Source: Paralithodes platypus
Lineage: Eukaryota > Arthropoda > Malacostraca > Decapoda > Lithodidae
Assembly (NCBI GenBank): GCA_032716605.1
Contig: CM064518.1
Span: 42,675,925-42,739,924 of the forward strand
Reading direction: 5' to 3'
Length of the DNA: 64,000 nt
Of the stretch, positions 55,085 through 64,000 are shown piece after piece; within the stretch, counting starts at the first letter, position 1, and every line of letters begins with the position of its first letter. The position numbers and the translations under genes were made by a program. The notes below the pieces were generated by a model that saw only the letters and a program-made list of their open reading frames with translations, did no database searches and was not told where the DNA came from.

Positions 55085-55535
55085 ATAATAAAGTTGAAGG
55101 ATAGTTCGTAGTGATATAGAAGTGTAGTGGATATGAAACTACGTATAAGTTCGTAGTGAATATAGAAGTGTAGTGGATATGAAACTACGTATAAGTTCGT
55201 AGTGAATATAGAAGTGTAGTGGATATGAAACTACGTATAAGTTCGTAGTGAATATAGAAGTGTAGTGGATATGAAACTACGTATAAGTTCGTAGTGAATA
55301 TAGAAGTGTAGTGGATATGAAACTACGTATAAAGTTCGTAGTGAATATAGAAGTGTAGTGGATATGAAACTACGTATAAGTTCGTAGTGAATATAGAAGT
55401 GTAGTGGATATGAAACTACGTATAAGTTCGTAGTGAATATAGAAGTGTAGTGGATATGAAACTACGTATAAGTTCGTAGTGAATATAGAAGTGTAGTGGA
55501 TATGAAACTACGTATAAGTTCGTAGTGAATATAGG
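55085..55535. repeat. 46-bp minisatellite with a hairpin in every unit
   Basis: Unit TATAGAAGTGTAGTGGATAT, GAAACTACGTATAAGTTCGT, AGTGAA, about nine to ten near-identical copies. ACTACG and CGTAGT can pair across TATAAGTT, giving one 6-bp stem per unit. Confidence 0.96.
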
Positions 55536-56019
55536 ATACAAAAGTACGACTTAGGAAATGTTCGCAATATGAAAGGAAAAGAGGCAAGAGAGTTAGTAAA
55601 ATAAGGATAAATATTACCATGCTAATTAATTAAATGCCAATTGAATGAAAGATGATTAAGCAAGTGAGTTTGGGAGATAGTCAGGAGAAGAAGAAAGAAA
55701 AATATGAATAAAGCTAAATATAGAAGAATAAGAAGGAGAAGAGATAAATAAATAAAGGCACAGCTGGATGTAGAAGCAAGTATTGGAGATCAGCAAGAAA
55801 GACCAGATTCGTTTGATAAATTCAGGGAAACTTGATGCAAACATGAGTCGTGAAAGAGAAACACGAGATTACAAAAGCGAGCAAAATGGAAAGTTGTTAT
55901 AAATAGAAGTCCGGGAAAGGATATACATAAAGTTGTAAATATATCGAATCCAGGGAATATATACATTTATACCCCGTGGAGTTCACATGGTTCATACAGG
56001 TGCCATAAATCGGTTGCCA
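55536..56019. other. Purine-rich unique sequence
   Basis: A/G-biased; no gene recognised. Confidence 0.4.
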
Positions 56020-56389
56020 TTGAAGGGGAGATGGTCCGGTTTTCAGGCCTCTCTTCTCCCTCATGCTTTAGTTTTCAAATTTTAAGACATTCGGCCCATT
56101 AGTTTTGTGATTTGAAGACCTGTTGCCCCATTTAGTTTTCAATATTTTTACTTTTCGAGTCAATTAGGTGTCCATTTTTTTCCTGGCGATCGAAAGCGAG
56201 CCTGTAATTTAAGAGGAACCGGCCTTCGGAACATTTTTCTATCGAAACATTTACACATTTACACATTCTTGAAGGAGGGTCTTGGGGGGGTATTTTTAAG
56301 TTTGATGGAGGTCTAGGCAGGAAACTAAAATCATAATATATTTATACATAGGCCTAAATGAGCAAATAAATAGGCCCATCCCCCCTTAA
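56020..56389 (-). mobile_element. Family A foldback element, copy A8 (inverted)
   Basis: From TTGAAGGGGAGATGGTCCGG to CATCCCCCCTTAA. The GC hairpin is half deleted (CCGGCCTTCGGAAC), and TTTTTCTATCGAAACATTTA marks the second. Confidence 0.88.
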
Positions 56390-56506
56390 TCAATTCCAAA
56401 TCGGTTCCCATCATCGGTTGGAATTGTCACGGATTCTTCAACTTTATACAAATATACAGTATAATTGGTTAGAGTAAGTCAGATCATGTTAGGTTAGTTT
56501 AGATTA
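56390..56506. other. Unique sequence
   Basis: No feature. Confidence 0.4.
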
Positions 56507-56587
56507 AGTGCTGCCGTAGTGTACAAACTGACGGTAACATATCGAAGGGGAAAACGGAGAATTCCGCGTATTAATAAAATAAAAGAG

Positions 56588-56687
56588 NNNNNNNNNNNNN
56601 NNNNNNNNNNNNNNNNNNNNNNNNNNNNNNNNNNNNNNNNNNNNNNNNNNNNNNNNNNNNNNNNNNNNNNNNNNNNNNNNNNNNNNN
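56588..56687. other. Assembly gap (100 N)
   Basis: Exactly 100 N, the conventional placeholder for a gap of unknown size. Confidence 0.99.
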
Positions 56688-57366
56688 CTTTACATGTAAC
56701 ATATGGAGTGCCCCTCCACCAAAGGCTCTATTCTAGGGACCCACTTCTATTATATTATCTATTTGTCAATGATTTACTTAAACTATGTTAACGATTGGTT
56801 GATTGCTCGATTCCAAGTATGCATGATGCATACACAGATTACTTCAACTCAGGCACTCTGGATGAACTACAACTAATGTAATTAGCAAAACAGAAAATAC
56901 ACCTCAAAATAGCTTGAAACAATATTTCCAGAGGGTAAATGGTCTTATGTTGAATGCAAATAAAACTCAATGCCATTTTTCCTTGGCCCACTAGACAGCT
57001 TTTATCTTCCTCAAATACCCTCAAATTTGTATGTATACAACTCGATTGATCAGATAATTTATACCTTGTACACATGGTAACAAACTTTAGGTCTACATAT
57101 AGATGTAACATTGCTTTTCAACAAACACACAAGTGAAGGCTGAACAAGAAAGTCATATGGGAACGTTGATGTATGTGAATCGTATATAAAGGTAATTTTG
57201 ACCAAAGCTACTAGGGTCATGTGATTCAATCGCTAATTAATTTAAGTTTGATAAATTATTGCATAATGTTATGGGGTTCAACTAAGTGCACTATATTATA
57301 TAATGTACAAAAAAAGCAAAATTTTACTGCAGAGGTAGCAGTGGGTGGAGCAAAAAAAATACGACC

Positions 57367-57714
57367 ATGGTAACTCCGATAATAAAGGAATTAGAGTGGC
57401 TAAAAATAAAGCAAAAGCATATACATGATACAGCTATTGCGGTGTATAAAGAAAGGCATAAGCTAATTCCAAACTGGCTAATAATACACTTTCCTATTGT
57501 TAATGAAATCATAAATAGTGTAAACAACAACAACAAGAGCAACAAACATCTATATGTACAGAGAACAAACACCTTTTATGGTGAACGATAGATTTTGGTA
57601 GCAGGTCCTAAAATATGGAATAGGTTGCCGAGACCAGTAAAGGACACAAATAACCTAAACACGTTTAAGCATATATTAAAAGATTATATTCTGAAACATG
57701 AAATGGATCTATAA
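57367..57714 (+). pseudogene. C-terminal part of a LINE polyprotein with an internal stop
   Basis: The frame reads VTPIIKELEWLKIKQKHIHD, later GPKIWNRLPRPVKD and NTFKHILKDYIL, the downstream region seen after the RT domain in many jockey/CR1-group elements. TAG at 57589-57591 interrupts it and TAA at 57712-57714 ends it. The upstream KKYDH is one base out of frame near 57366. Not functional. Confidence 0.75.
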
Positions 57715-57901
57715 AAAAAAAAAATGTAATAATACTGTAACTGTAATTTTTGTTTTATAGATATTGAAGACTGTCCACAGTAACATACTAGAGATGTTTC
57801 TTATTGTAAATATGTATATATATAATGTATGTATTTTAATATTTTTTAATGTTTTATGTGAAGAACCATTGTAAAATGGAAAAATAAATATTCTGATTCT
57901 G

Positions 57902-57905
<4 letters not shown>

Positions 57906-57950
<45 letters not shown>

Positions 57951-58100
57951 GCCCATTTAATTTTGTTTGTACATAATTCTCGTGTCTCGTCATCTCTCTA
58001 GCTATCTCGTTATCTCTCTCCCTATCTATCTATCGATCTATCTATCTATCTATCCATCCATCCATCCATCTATCCATCCATCTATCTATCTATTCAAAAT
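57906..58100. repeat. (CT)n and (TCTA/TCCA)n tracts
   Basis: CT at 57904-57946 directly after the LINE end; TCTA/CATC units at 58020-58095. Confidence 0.9.
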
Positions 58101-58360
58101 TCCTCTCCCATTCCCCCTGTTGGTCCAATTGTTATTGTTTGCTCGTCATGGCCTGGTCGGAAACTGGTCTTTATTTCGGCTATCAATTTATGTATCTATT
58201 TGTGCGTGTGTCTAAAGTGTATAATATATCCGTCCATCTATCTATCTGTATATTTTTCACTGTATCTATCTTTCTATCTTTTTTTTCTGCCCAGTTCTAT
58301 AAAAAAAAATCTACCTACTTTTAATCAGCCCATCTTCTATGCATCAATAGGACTCTCTCT
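58101..58360. other. Unique sequence
   Basis: No gene. Confidence 0.4.
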
Positions 58361-58422
58361 CTCTCTCTCTCGACTAGAATTAAGTCCTGACCACCTCGCT
58401 GGGATCGTATGGTATGTGTGGC

Positions 58423-58499
<77 letters not shown>

Positions 58500-58625
58500 G
58501 ACTAGCGTTGGCCTGGCTCTGTTGAAGCGTCTCATTGCGTTGGTGTTGTCAGGGAAACTTTAAAGGATAATATTGACAGATACAAATATTATTGTCGTAT
58601 ATATTAAACAAGATCGGATAAAAGG

Positions 58626-58698
<73 letters not shown>
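58361..58698. repeat. (CT)n and (GT)n microsatellites
   Basis: CT at 58352-58371 and 58424-58496, GT at 58628-58698. Confidence 0.92.
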
Positions 58699-58702
<4 letters not shown>

Positions 58703-58771
58703 TAAGTAAAATGTTAGTATTCAATTACTTTTTCATGTGTTTATACTCCCGCAGTCATTAATATCGCCCCA

Positions 58772-58981
58772 ATTGACCACTTGCGAGTTTCAGGCTGTAA
58801 GGAAGTTGGATTTTTTTACATCGATATTTAGCAGATTTACCAGCTAAAGTATGGTTGTATTGCCTATAAAAATACATAAAAACAAATTCAACACACTTTC
58901 TATCCATCAGAAAAACAACATTAGTATTGTCTCTCTGTTTAATATCGATGTTTACGGCTCTAACTTCCTCAAGTGGTCAAT
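58772..58981. mobile_element. Family G foldback element
   Basis: ATTGACCACTTG at the left and CAAGTGGTCAAT at the right, followed inwards by GGAAGTT...ACATCGATATT and its inverse (58941-58961). The left arm carries about 18 extra bases (CGAGTTTCAGGCTGTAAG). About 210 bp, non-coding, single copy here. Confidence 0.75.
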
Positions 58982-59759
58982 AGTGCCACCGCATCTCGTA
59001 TTTTCCCGCCACCTCGAATACAATATTGAGAGCAAAGTTACGGCCCCTCGTTAATAATGCATAGAGGGCGATACGGCGCGAGGCAGTAATAATGTGTGCA
59101 GTTTGTGGTTTATGCTTGGGCGGCCAGTCTATGAAGTGGAGGAGATGTGGTGACGCCAGGCGACAAGTGACTATCGGGCCCCCCACAATTACCTGTCGCT
59201 CAGGTGATGACGGGCCTACTTGGCCATACATGGGCTCCCTCACAAGGCCTCACACACTGGAATATTATACATGGCACTCTCAACACGGTCAATATTCACA
59301 TCTTTTCTGTCATTAATTACCCTTTGCATGGAAGATCGCGTTAAACGTGTACCGGTACATCTTAAACCGTTTTATATTCACATTGTTTGCCATTATTTAC
59401 CTTACATATGTATGATTGAATAATTATACTTGTAAATCTAGGACAAAAAATAGCATATACTGTAGGTTATTATGACAATAACTATGTTAAGCATATACGG
59501 TACACACTAATCGTGTCCAAGAATAATATAATCAAAACAATAGTCCTAATGCGATTTCTATCGACCAATCGCTTCTCTAAATACTGCGTTATTGTAAACT
59601 GATTTATTTATTTTCAACATTTTGCATAGCATATCCTGGCCACAAATGTATACCTTCCTATGCAAAGATATACGGTAATAATTATGTCATACGGTGTTAT
59701 TGAAGCCATCTTTCTTATTGTGTATACTCTCCAACTTTACTTTCCTCGAGGGCCTAGAC
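58982..59759. other. Unique sequence, GC-rich at 59040-59240
   Basis: The minus strand at 59243-59176 has GEPMYGQVGPSSPERQ followed by GTAATT, superficially exon-like, but no acceptor or domain supports it. Short palindrome ACCGGT at 59350. Confidence 0.3.
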
Positions 59760-59800
59760 CAGTGGCTCTCAATCTGGGATTCAGAAACGATGAAACCCCA
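59760..59800 (+). mobile_element. hAT-like terminal inverted repeat, single end
   Basis: CAGTGGCTCTCAATCTGGG at 59760-59778 matches the widespread hAT terminus of CAGTGG-TCTCAA-CTGGG form. The preceding 8 bases, GCCTAGAC, fit the usual nTCTAGAn-like target. No opposite terminus was found downstream; the body is unknown. Confidence 0.6.
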
Positions 59801-60068
59801 CAAGTCCATGGGCAAGATTGGTAGGGGCCCCTCGACTGGCTAGGAAATGTGAAGTTAGATTGGCTTTGATGGTTTTATATTATTAGTATTATTTCTTTGT
59901 TTACCTATTTCGCTGAGAAGTTCATCCAAAATATGGTGCGAGGTGTCGTATTCTATATTATGCTAAGAACAATAGGTATGGTATTTACATTTTTCAAGCT
60001 GGCATCAATTAAATATCAGATAATAGTAAGTAAGATGATATTTGAGATCTTTTAGGTAGAAAATAAAA
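59801..60068. other. Possible hAT element body or unique sequence
   Basis: AT-rich after 59880; no transposase coding seen. Confidence 0.35.
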
Positions 60069-60229
60069 TAGCATAGCGTAAACATCAAGCTTTCAAACCC
60101 TGAATATGCACAGCTAAGTCCTGAGAATTTCTGGTCAATTGAACCTTATGATAACGTATATATCATGCTTTCAAAACCTAAATACGCACAGCTAAGTCCT
60201 GAGAATTTCTAGTCAAATGAACCTACGCC
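60069..60229. repeat. Two-copy direct repeat of about 80 bp
   Basis: AGCGTAAACATCAAGCTTTC and CACAGCTAAGTCCTGAGAAT recur as ACGTATATATCATGCTTTCA and CACAGCTAAGTCCTGAGAAT. A 17-bp duplication (ATTGTCTGGGGGATTAA) follows at about 60358-60391. Confidence 0.85.
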
Positions 60230-60974
60230 GATGTTATTTAAATGCAGCGACCAGTCTCCATTTGCCACCAACGAGCAGAAACAATTTGTCCCTTGTTCGT
60301 GACCGTGTAGCGACAACCAGGTCACGTTTCAACTTTATATAGAACACCCTTTTATAAATTGTCTGGGGGATTAATTGTCTGGGGGATTAATTAATAACTC
60401 ACTCTTTTTTCCTGCGGGTGTATATTTTGGAAGACTTGCTTAATGAAGTATTGCGAATTGTTTCTATATATTATACTAATTTACTGACAAGATATACACT
60501 ATAACAAATTATTATTACAAGTGTTCTAAAATAGCACAGGCGAAATAATCGGCTTGTGCGTTCAAAACATTGCACATACATTTGATGCAATACTTTCATG
60601 TGCATCATTTTTATGCAACTGAAATCATAGCATGAACAGTATAATTAGAGCAAATCGATATATATATATTTCTTACATTTTTCTACCCCCCCCGCCCCCC
60701 CGCCCCCTCAAAAAAATAATAATACAAATACACATGGTACGTGGCACATACACACAAAAATAACCATGTATTTTAGCGAAAACTATGCCCAGCATTTACA
60801 ATTATCATCAATTGTATAACTAATCCGAAAGCATGAGAGTCATCACGAGGATTCAATGACTTATATAGTTATGTATAAAGACACTCGTAAATGTTGTTTG
60901 GCCAAGTAAGGCTTTACAACTGCTATCACAATATTATAGTCCATTCTTTCTCTACATATATCGCTATTACCCTT

Positions 60975-60978
<4 letters not shown>
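60230..60978. other. Unique AT-rich sequence
   Basis: A C-rich patch at 60686-60707. No gene. Confidence 0.45.

Positions 60979-61017
<39 letters not shown>
60979..61017. repeat. (CT)n microsatellite
   Basis: About 19 CT units. Confidence 0.95.
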
Positions 61018-61019
<2 letters not shown>

Positions 61020-61104
61020 CTAAGGCCGGTTAATTAAGGTGAAGGACACAATGACCGGGACTCTATACAGGTAATCTGCCGCACCTGACCCGCCAGCCCA
61101 GGAG

Positions 61105-61560
61105 GAAGAAGGAGGAGGAGGAGGAGGTAGATGAGGAAGAGGGGGAAGTATATGAGGAAGATAAAGAGGAATATGGGGAAGAGGAGGAGGTATATGGGGA
61201 AGAGAAAGAGGTATATGGGGAAGAGAAAGAGGTATATGGGGAAGAGAAAGAGGTATATGAGGAAGATAAAGAGGTATATGAGGAAAAGAGGAGGAGGTAG
61301 ATGAGGAGAAGGTATATGGGGAAGAGAAAGAGGTAGATGAGGAAGAGGAGGATGTATATGGGGAGGAGGAGGAGGTAGATGAGGAAGAGGGGGAAGTATA
61401 TGAGGAAGATAAAGAGGAATATGGGGAAGAGGAGAAGGTATATGGGGAAGAGAAAGAGGTAGATGAGGAAGAGGAGGATGTATATGGGGAAGAGGAGGAG
61501 GTAGATGAGGAAGAGGAGGGGAAGAGAAATAGGCATATGAGGAAAAGAGGAGGAGGAAGA
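61105..61560. repeat. Purine-rich minisatellite (GGAAGAGAAAGAGGTATATG)
   Basis: About 21-24-bp units of GAGGTATATGGGGAAGAGAA with GTAGATGAGGAAGAG variants. Composition explains the two long minus-strand frames. Confidence 0.9.
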
Positions 61561-61768
61561 GGTAAAAACTAGGGGTAAAAACTATTGCAATTAATTCTGT
61601 AACACCCACAAGTATATTGTTGTTATCCAAGCTAAATAAAATCGCCGAATACTAGTCATAATAAACTGACAAAACGCGTCATAATCCTCAAAGGGCTAAG
61701 CACCTCCATAAGGAAATCATCTCTAATTTCTGAGGGAAGCACATCTCAGGTAAAATACATTTTATAAC
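61561..61768. other. Unique sequence
   Basis: No gene. Confidence 0.4.
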
Positions 61769-62140
61769 ATGAAAAAGAGGAAGAGGAGAAGAAATAGGAG
61801 GAGTAAAAGCAGGAGAAAGAGGTGGAGGAGGAAAAGAAAGAGGTGGAAGAGAAGAAAGAGGTGGAGTAGCAGAAGAAAGAAGTGGAGGAGGAGAAGAAAG
61901 AGTTGGAAGAGAAGAAGCAGAAGAATGGTGGAAGAGAAGCAGACGAAAGAGGTGGAGGAGAAGAAAGAGGTGGAGAAGCAGAAGAAAGAGGTGGAGGAGG
62001 AGGAGAAGAAAGAGGTGGAGGAGTAGAAGCAGAAGAAAGAGGTGGAGGAGGAGAATAAAGAGGTGAGGAGTAGAAGCAGAAGAGAGGTGGAGGAGGAGCA
62101 GAAGAAAGAGGTGGAGGAGGAGGAAGACCAGGAAGGAGGG
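61769..62140. repeat. Polypurine GAAGAAAGAGGTGGAGGAG array
   Basis: Irregular 15-27-bp units; strand-asymmetric purine tract. Confidence 0.9.
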
Positions 62141-62233
62141 AATCAGGAGAAGGAGAATCGAGTCGAGATGGAAAAAGAATGGGGTTAAAAATAAGAATTG
62201 GAGCCCTTACAGTAAATTGGGCGAATGGGAATG

Positions 62234-62237
<4 letters not shown>

Positions 62238-62317
<80 letters not shown>
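62238..62317. repeat. (GA)n microsatellite
   Basis: About 39 GA units. Confidence 0.97.
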
Positions 62318-62318
<1 letters not shown>

Positions 62319-62738
62319 TATGATATAAGGAGATAACAAAAATATTTATAAATATCAAATTATATACTGTAGATACTGTAGATAAAACGAGTTCGATAGC
62401 TATGTACAGCCATGGACGTATATTCTTTACCCCCTCCCCCCCCCCCATGTGGTTTTCTTTATGCAACTAATACCGGTACATATTGAATCAACCAGTTTAT
62501 ATAATATTATTAACAAATAATGCACTAATCAATTTAAACAAATTGTTAAAACTAATGTTATTCGTACATTGACTCTAAAAGTATTAATTGCAAAAGGAAA
62601 ATCATAGGGTGTTTAAGAAAATATGCCCACGACTGCACTGTACATTGGTGATAAAAGAAAGATACAGCCAGCAAACATTACAGCAAACGTGTGCAAGAAA
62701 AGAAGTGAAGAGCAAGGAACCAGGCAGAAGCACCCAAC
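62318..62738. other. Unique sequence
   Basis: C-run at 62432-62446 and ACCGGT at about 62472; no gene. Confidence 0.4.
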
Positions 62739-63130
62739 AAGGAGAGGAGGAGGAGGAATGTAGGAGAGGAGGAGAGGAAAAACAGAGGAGGGGGGAAAGA
62801 GAAGGAGGTGTAATAAGAGGAGAAAGCGGAGGAGAAAACAGAGCAGGAGGAGGAGGACTGAGGGGAGAGAAGGAGACGGAAAATGAGAAAGAGAATGAGG
62901 AGAAGAGAGGAAGAGGAGACGAAGAGGAGAGAGAAGAGAAAGGGGAGGAGGAGGAATAAGAAGAGAAGGAGGAGGAGTAAGAAGATGAGGAAGATAAGAA
63001 GAAGAGAAGAGGGAGTAAGAAGAGAAAGAGGAGGAGGAGGAGTAAGAAGAAGAGAAGGGGGAGGGGGAGGAGTAAGAAGAAGATAAAGAGGAGAAGACGG
63101 GAAGAAGAGACAGAGGAAGAAAAAGCAGAA
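62739..63130. repeat. Polypurine (GGA/GAA) tract
   Basis: GAGGAGGAGGAATAAGAAGA-type units, low complexity. Confidence 0.88.
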
Positions 63131-63245
63131 GTGAGACAAAGCGAAGTTAACGCCGTATTGACAAACGGAAGAGGGAGAAGGACCGATAAAGGGGAGACAC
63201 AGAGGAAGAACAGATAGTATAAAGAGGAGTAAATGTCCATCAGAG

Positions 63246-63247
<2 letters not shown>

Positions 63248-63288
<41 letters not shown>
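63248..63288. repeat. (GA)n microsatellite
   Basis: About 20 GA units. Confidence 0.95.
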
Positions 63289-63289
<1 letters not shown>

Positions 63290-63394
63290 GAGAAGGTGAG
63301 AACAGAAAGTATAAAGAGGTTTGAATTACTGCCTCACACAGGACAAGGTACCGGAGAGACCAGAATAATGGCCATAATGAAACGATAATTGTTG

Positions 63395-63725
63395 GAGCAA
63401 CTTCAGAAGACCGGCAAACTTAGAGAAATGTATAAATATATATAAATAATATCTTTGGGAAGCCTGGAACACCGGAAAATTTAGAGAAAGAACATAGATA
63501 AAATAAGGAAATCAAAATCATTTGTCTACGAAGTTTTGAACAATGACAAACAGTAAGAAATATAATAGAAATAATGGAGAAATTAAAATAAATGAGCTAG
63601 GAAGTTAGGAACTGCAGCAAACTTTAAGAAATAAGATTGTAATATTGCAAAAATAAAAATATTTGTTTTAGGAAGTTTGGAACAGCGACCAACTAGGAGA
63701 AATATGATAGCAATAAAATAAGGTT
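63395..63725. repeat. Decayed tandem repeat of about 80-bp units
   Basis: About four copies with AGGAAGTTTGGAACAGCGAC, CAAACTTAGAGAAAT-T-ATA and AAATAAGG words, heavily diverged. Confidence 0.55.
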
Positions 63726-63887
63726 AAACTCGAATGGCAATACTACTAGGAAGCAATCATACGTAGTTAAAATACATACAACAATAATATTAAGTAAATA
63801 CATCAAACACAACTGTCCATAAAGGTTAGCCAACAATACCTCAACTCGGGCTTAACAAAACAAAGTGTGAGGAAGTATGCTGGAAAG

Positions 63888-63890
<3 letters not shown>
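63726..63890. other. Unique sequence
   Basis: No gene. Confidence 0.4.
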
Positions 63891-63965
<75 letters not shown>

Positions 63966-64000
63966 GGAGTGAGTGAAAGTGAGGGAGAGTGTGTATGTGG
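63891..64000. repeat. (GA)n-(GT)n compound microsatellite at window edge
   Basis: GA at 63892-63928, GT at 63936-63957, then GAGTGA/GTGTAT words; continues beyond the window. Confidence 0.92.

Larger units (their letters stand above)
56507..57905 (+). mobile_element. Second, decayed LINE (interrupted by gap)
   Basis: After the gap, ATGGAGTGCCCCTCCACCAA with CTATTTGTCAATGATTTAC encodes remnants of the RT signatures (GVP-x-GSILG and FVNDL). Frameshifts and stops break the reading, and the C-terminal region (57367-57714) is still legible. The element ends AATAAATATTCTGATTCTGA plus TTCT, a typical short-repeat LINE terminus, at about 57905. It is a different, older family than the LINE at 28163. 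Confidence 0.75.

Noticed and set aside
60305..60335. Nuclear-receptor inverted repeat (CGTGACC...GGTCACG)
   Set aside because: The half-sites are 16 bp apart and do not match a standard response-element spacing; kept as a chance inverted repeat.
61034..63240. Several 150-210-residue minus-strand ORFs
   Set aside because: Pro/Ser/Leu/Phe-rich shadows of polypurine tracts; no domain.

Overview
This is a eukaryotic, almost certainly invertebrate-animal, genomic window. There are no bacterial-style operons. Coding sequence is rare and split by introns. Microsatellites (CT/GA, GT/CA, TA, ATT, GATA) and minisatellites are extremely dense, and there are non-LTR retrotransposons, tRNA-derived SINEs and many foldback MITE-like elements. 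A decapod-like crustacean is my best guess, from the simple-repeat load and repeat style; this is inference, not proof. One run of 100 N (56588-56687) is a scaffold gap.

Host genes: the only host gene I can name is a carbonic-anhydrase-related protein (CA10/CA11, or insect CARP-A/B, type) on the minus strand. Two consecutive phase-0 exons are visible, at 8200-8087 (38 codons) and 4848-4765 (28 codons), with clean AG/GT borders and a 3.24-kb intron. Other exons of this gene were not recognised. The 3' end of the first exon together with its splice donor has been tandemly copied, giving five identical CAG/GTACGT donors in 190 bp. Three further exon-like segments (5418-5583 +, 18174-18243 +, 52935-53265 -) are weak candidates.

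Mobile elements: (1) a CR1/Rex1/L2-like LINE at 28163-29682 with a 364-residue reverse-transcriptase ORF and one frameshift, inserted into a pyrimidine-rich tract; (2) a decayed second LINE at about 56507-57905, interrupted by the gap; (3) a LINE 3' tail near 18890-19036; (4) a possible Penelope-like fragment with a hammerhead-like core near 2930-3160; (5) tRNA-derived SINEs at 3187-3370 and 7000-7245, and a 56-bp-arm palindrome built from a SINE head at 897-1032; (6) one hAT-like terminus at 59760.

The dominant signal is a set of non-coding foldback families whose ends begin and end in TTAA followed by GGG or CCC. Family A (ten copies or fragments) and family B (six) share a core of two adjacent hairpins and about 31-bp subterminal repeats. 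Families D and F also have TTAA ends. Adjacent copies share one TTAA (B3/D2 at 9833-9836; A7/F at 44917-44920), suggesting insertion into TTAA by a piggyBac-like transposase supplied from elsewhere. Families C, E and G are further foldback elements without clear TTAA ends.

Layout: 1-4.7 kb mobile fragments; 4.7-8.2 kb CARP exons and intron; 8.9-10.9 kb foldback cluster and a TTATTA minisatellite; 11-23 kb simple repeats, minisatellites and foldback E; 23.4-25.7 kb three family A copies; 26.5-31.8 kb C-rich array, CRE cluster, LINE and B4; 32-43 kb simple repeats and decayed tandem arrays; 43.5-45.2 kb A6, C2, A7 and F; 45.7-55.6 kb large minisatellite arrays (27-bp, 22-bp, 36/42-bp, 24-bp and 46-bp units) with B5 and B6; 56-58 kb A8, gap and LINE 2; 58.7-64 kb foldback G, hAT end and purine-rich tracts.
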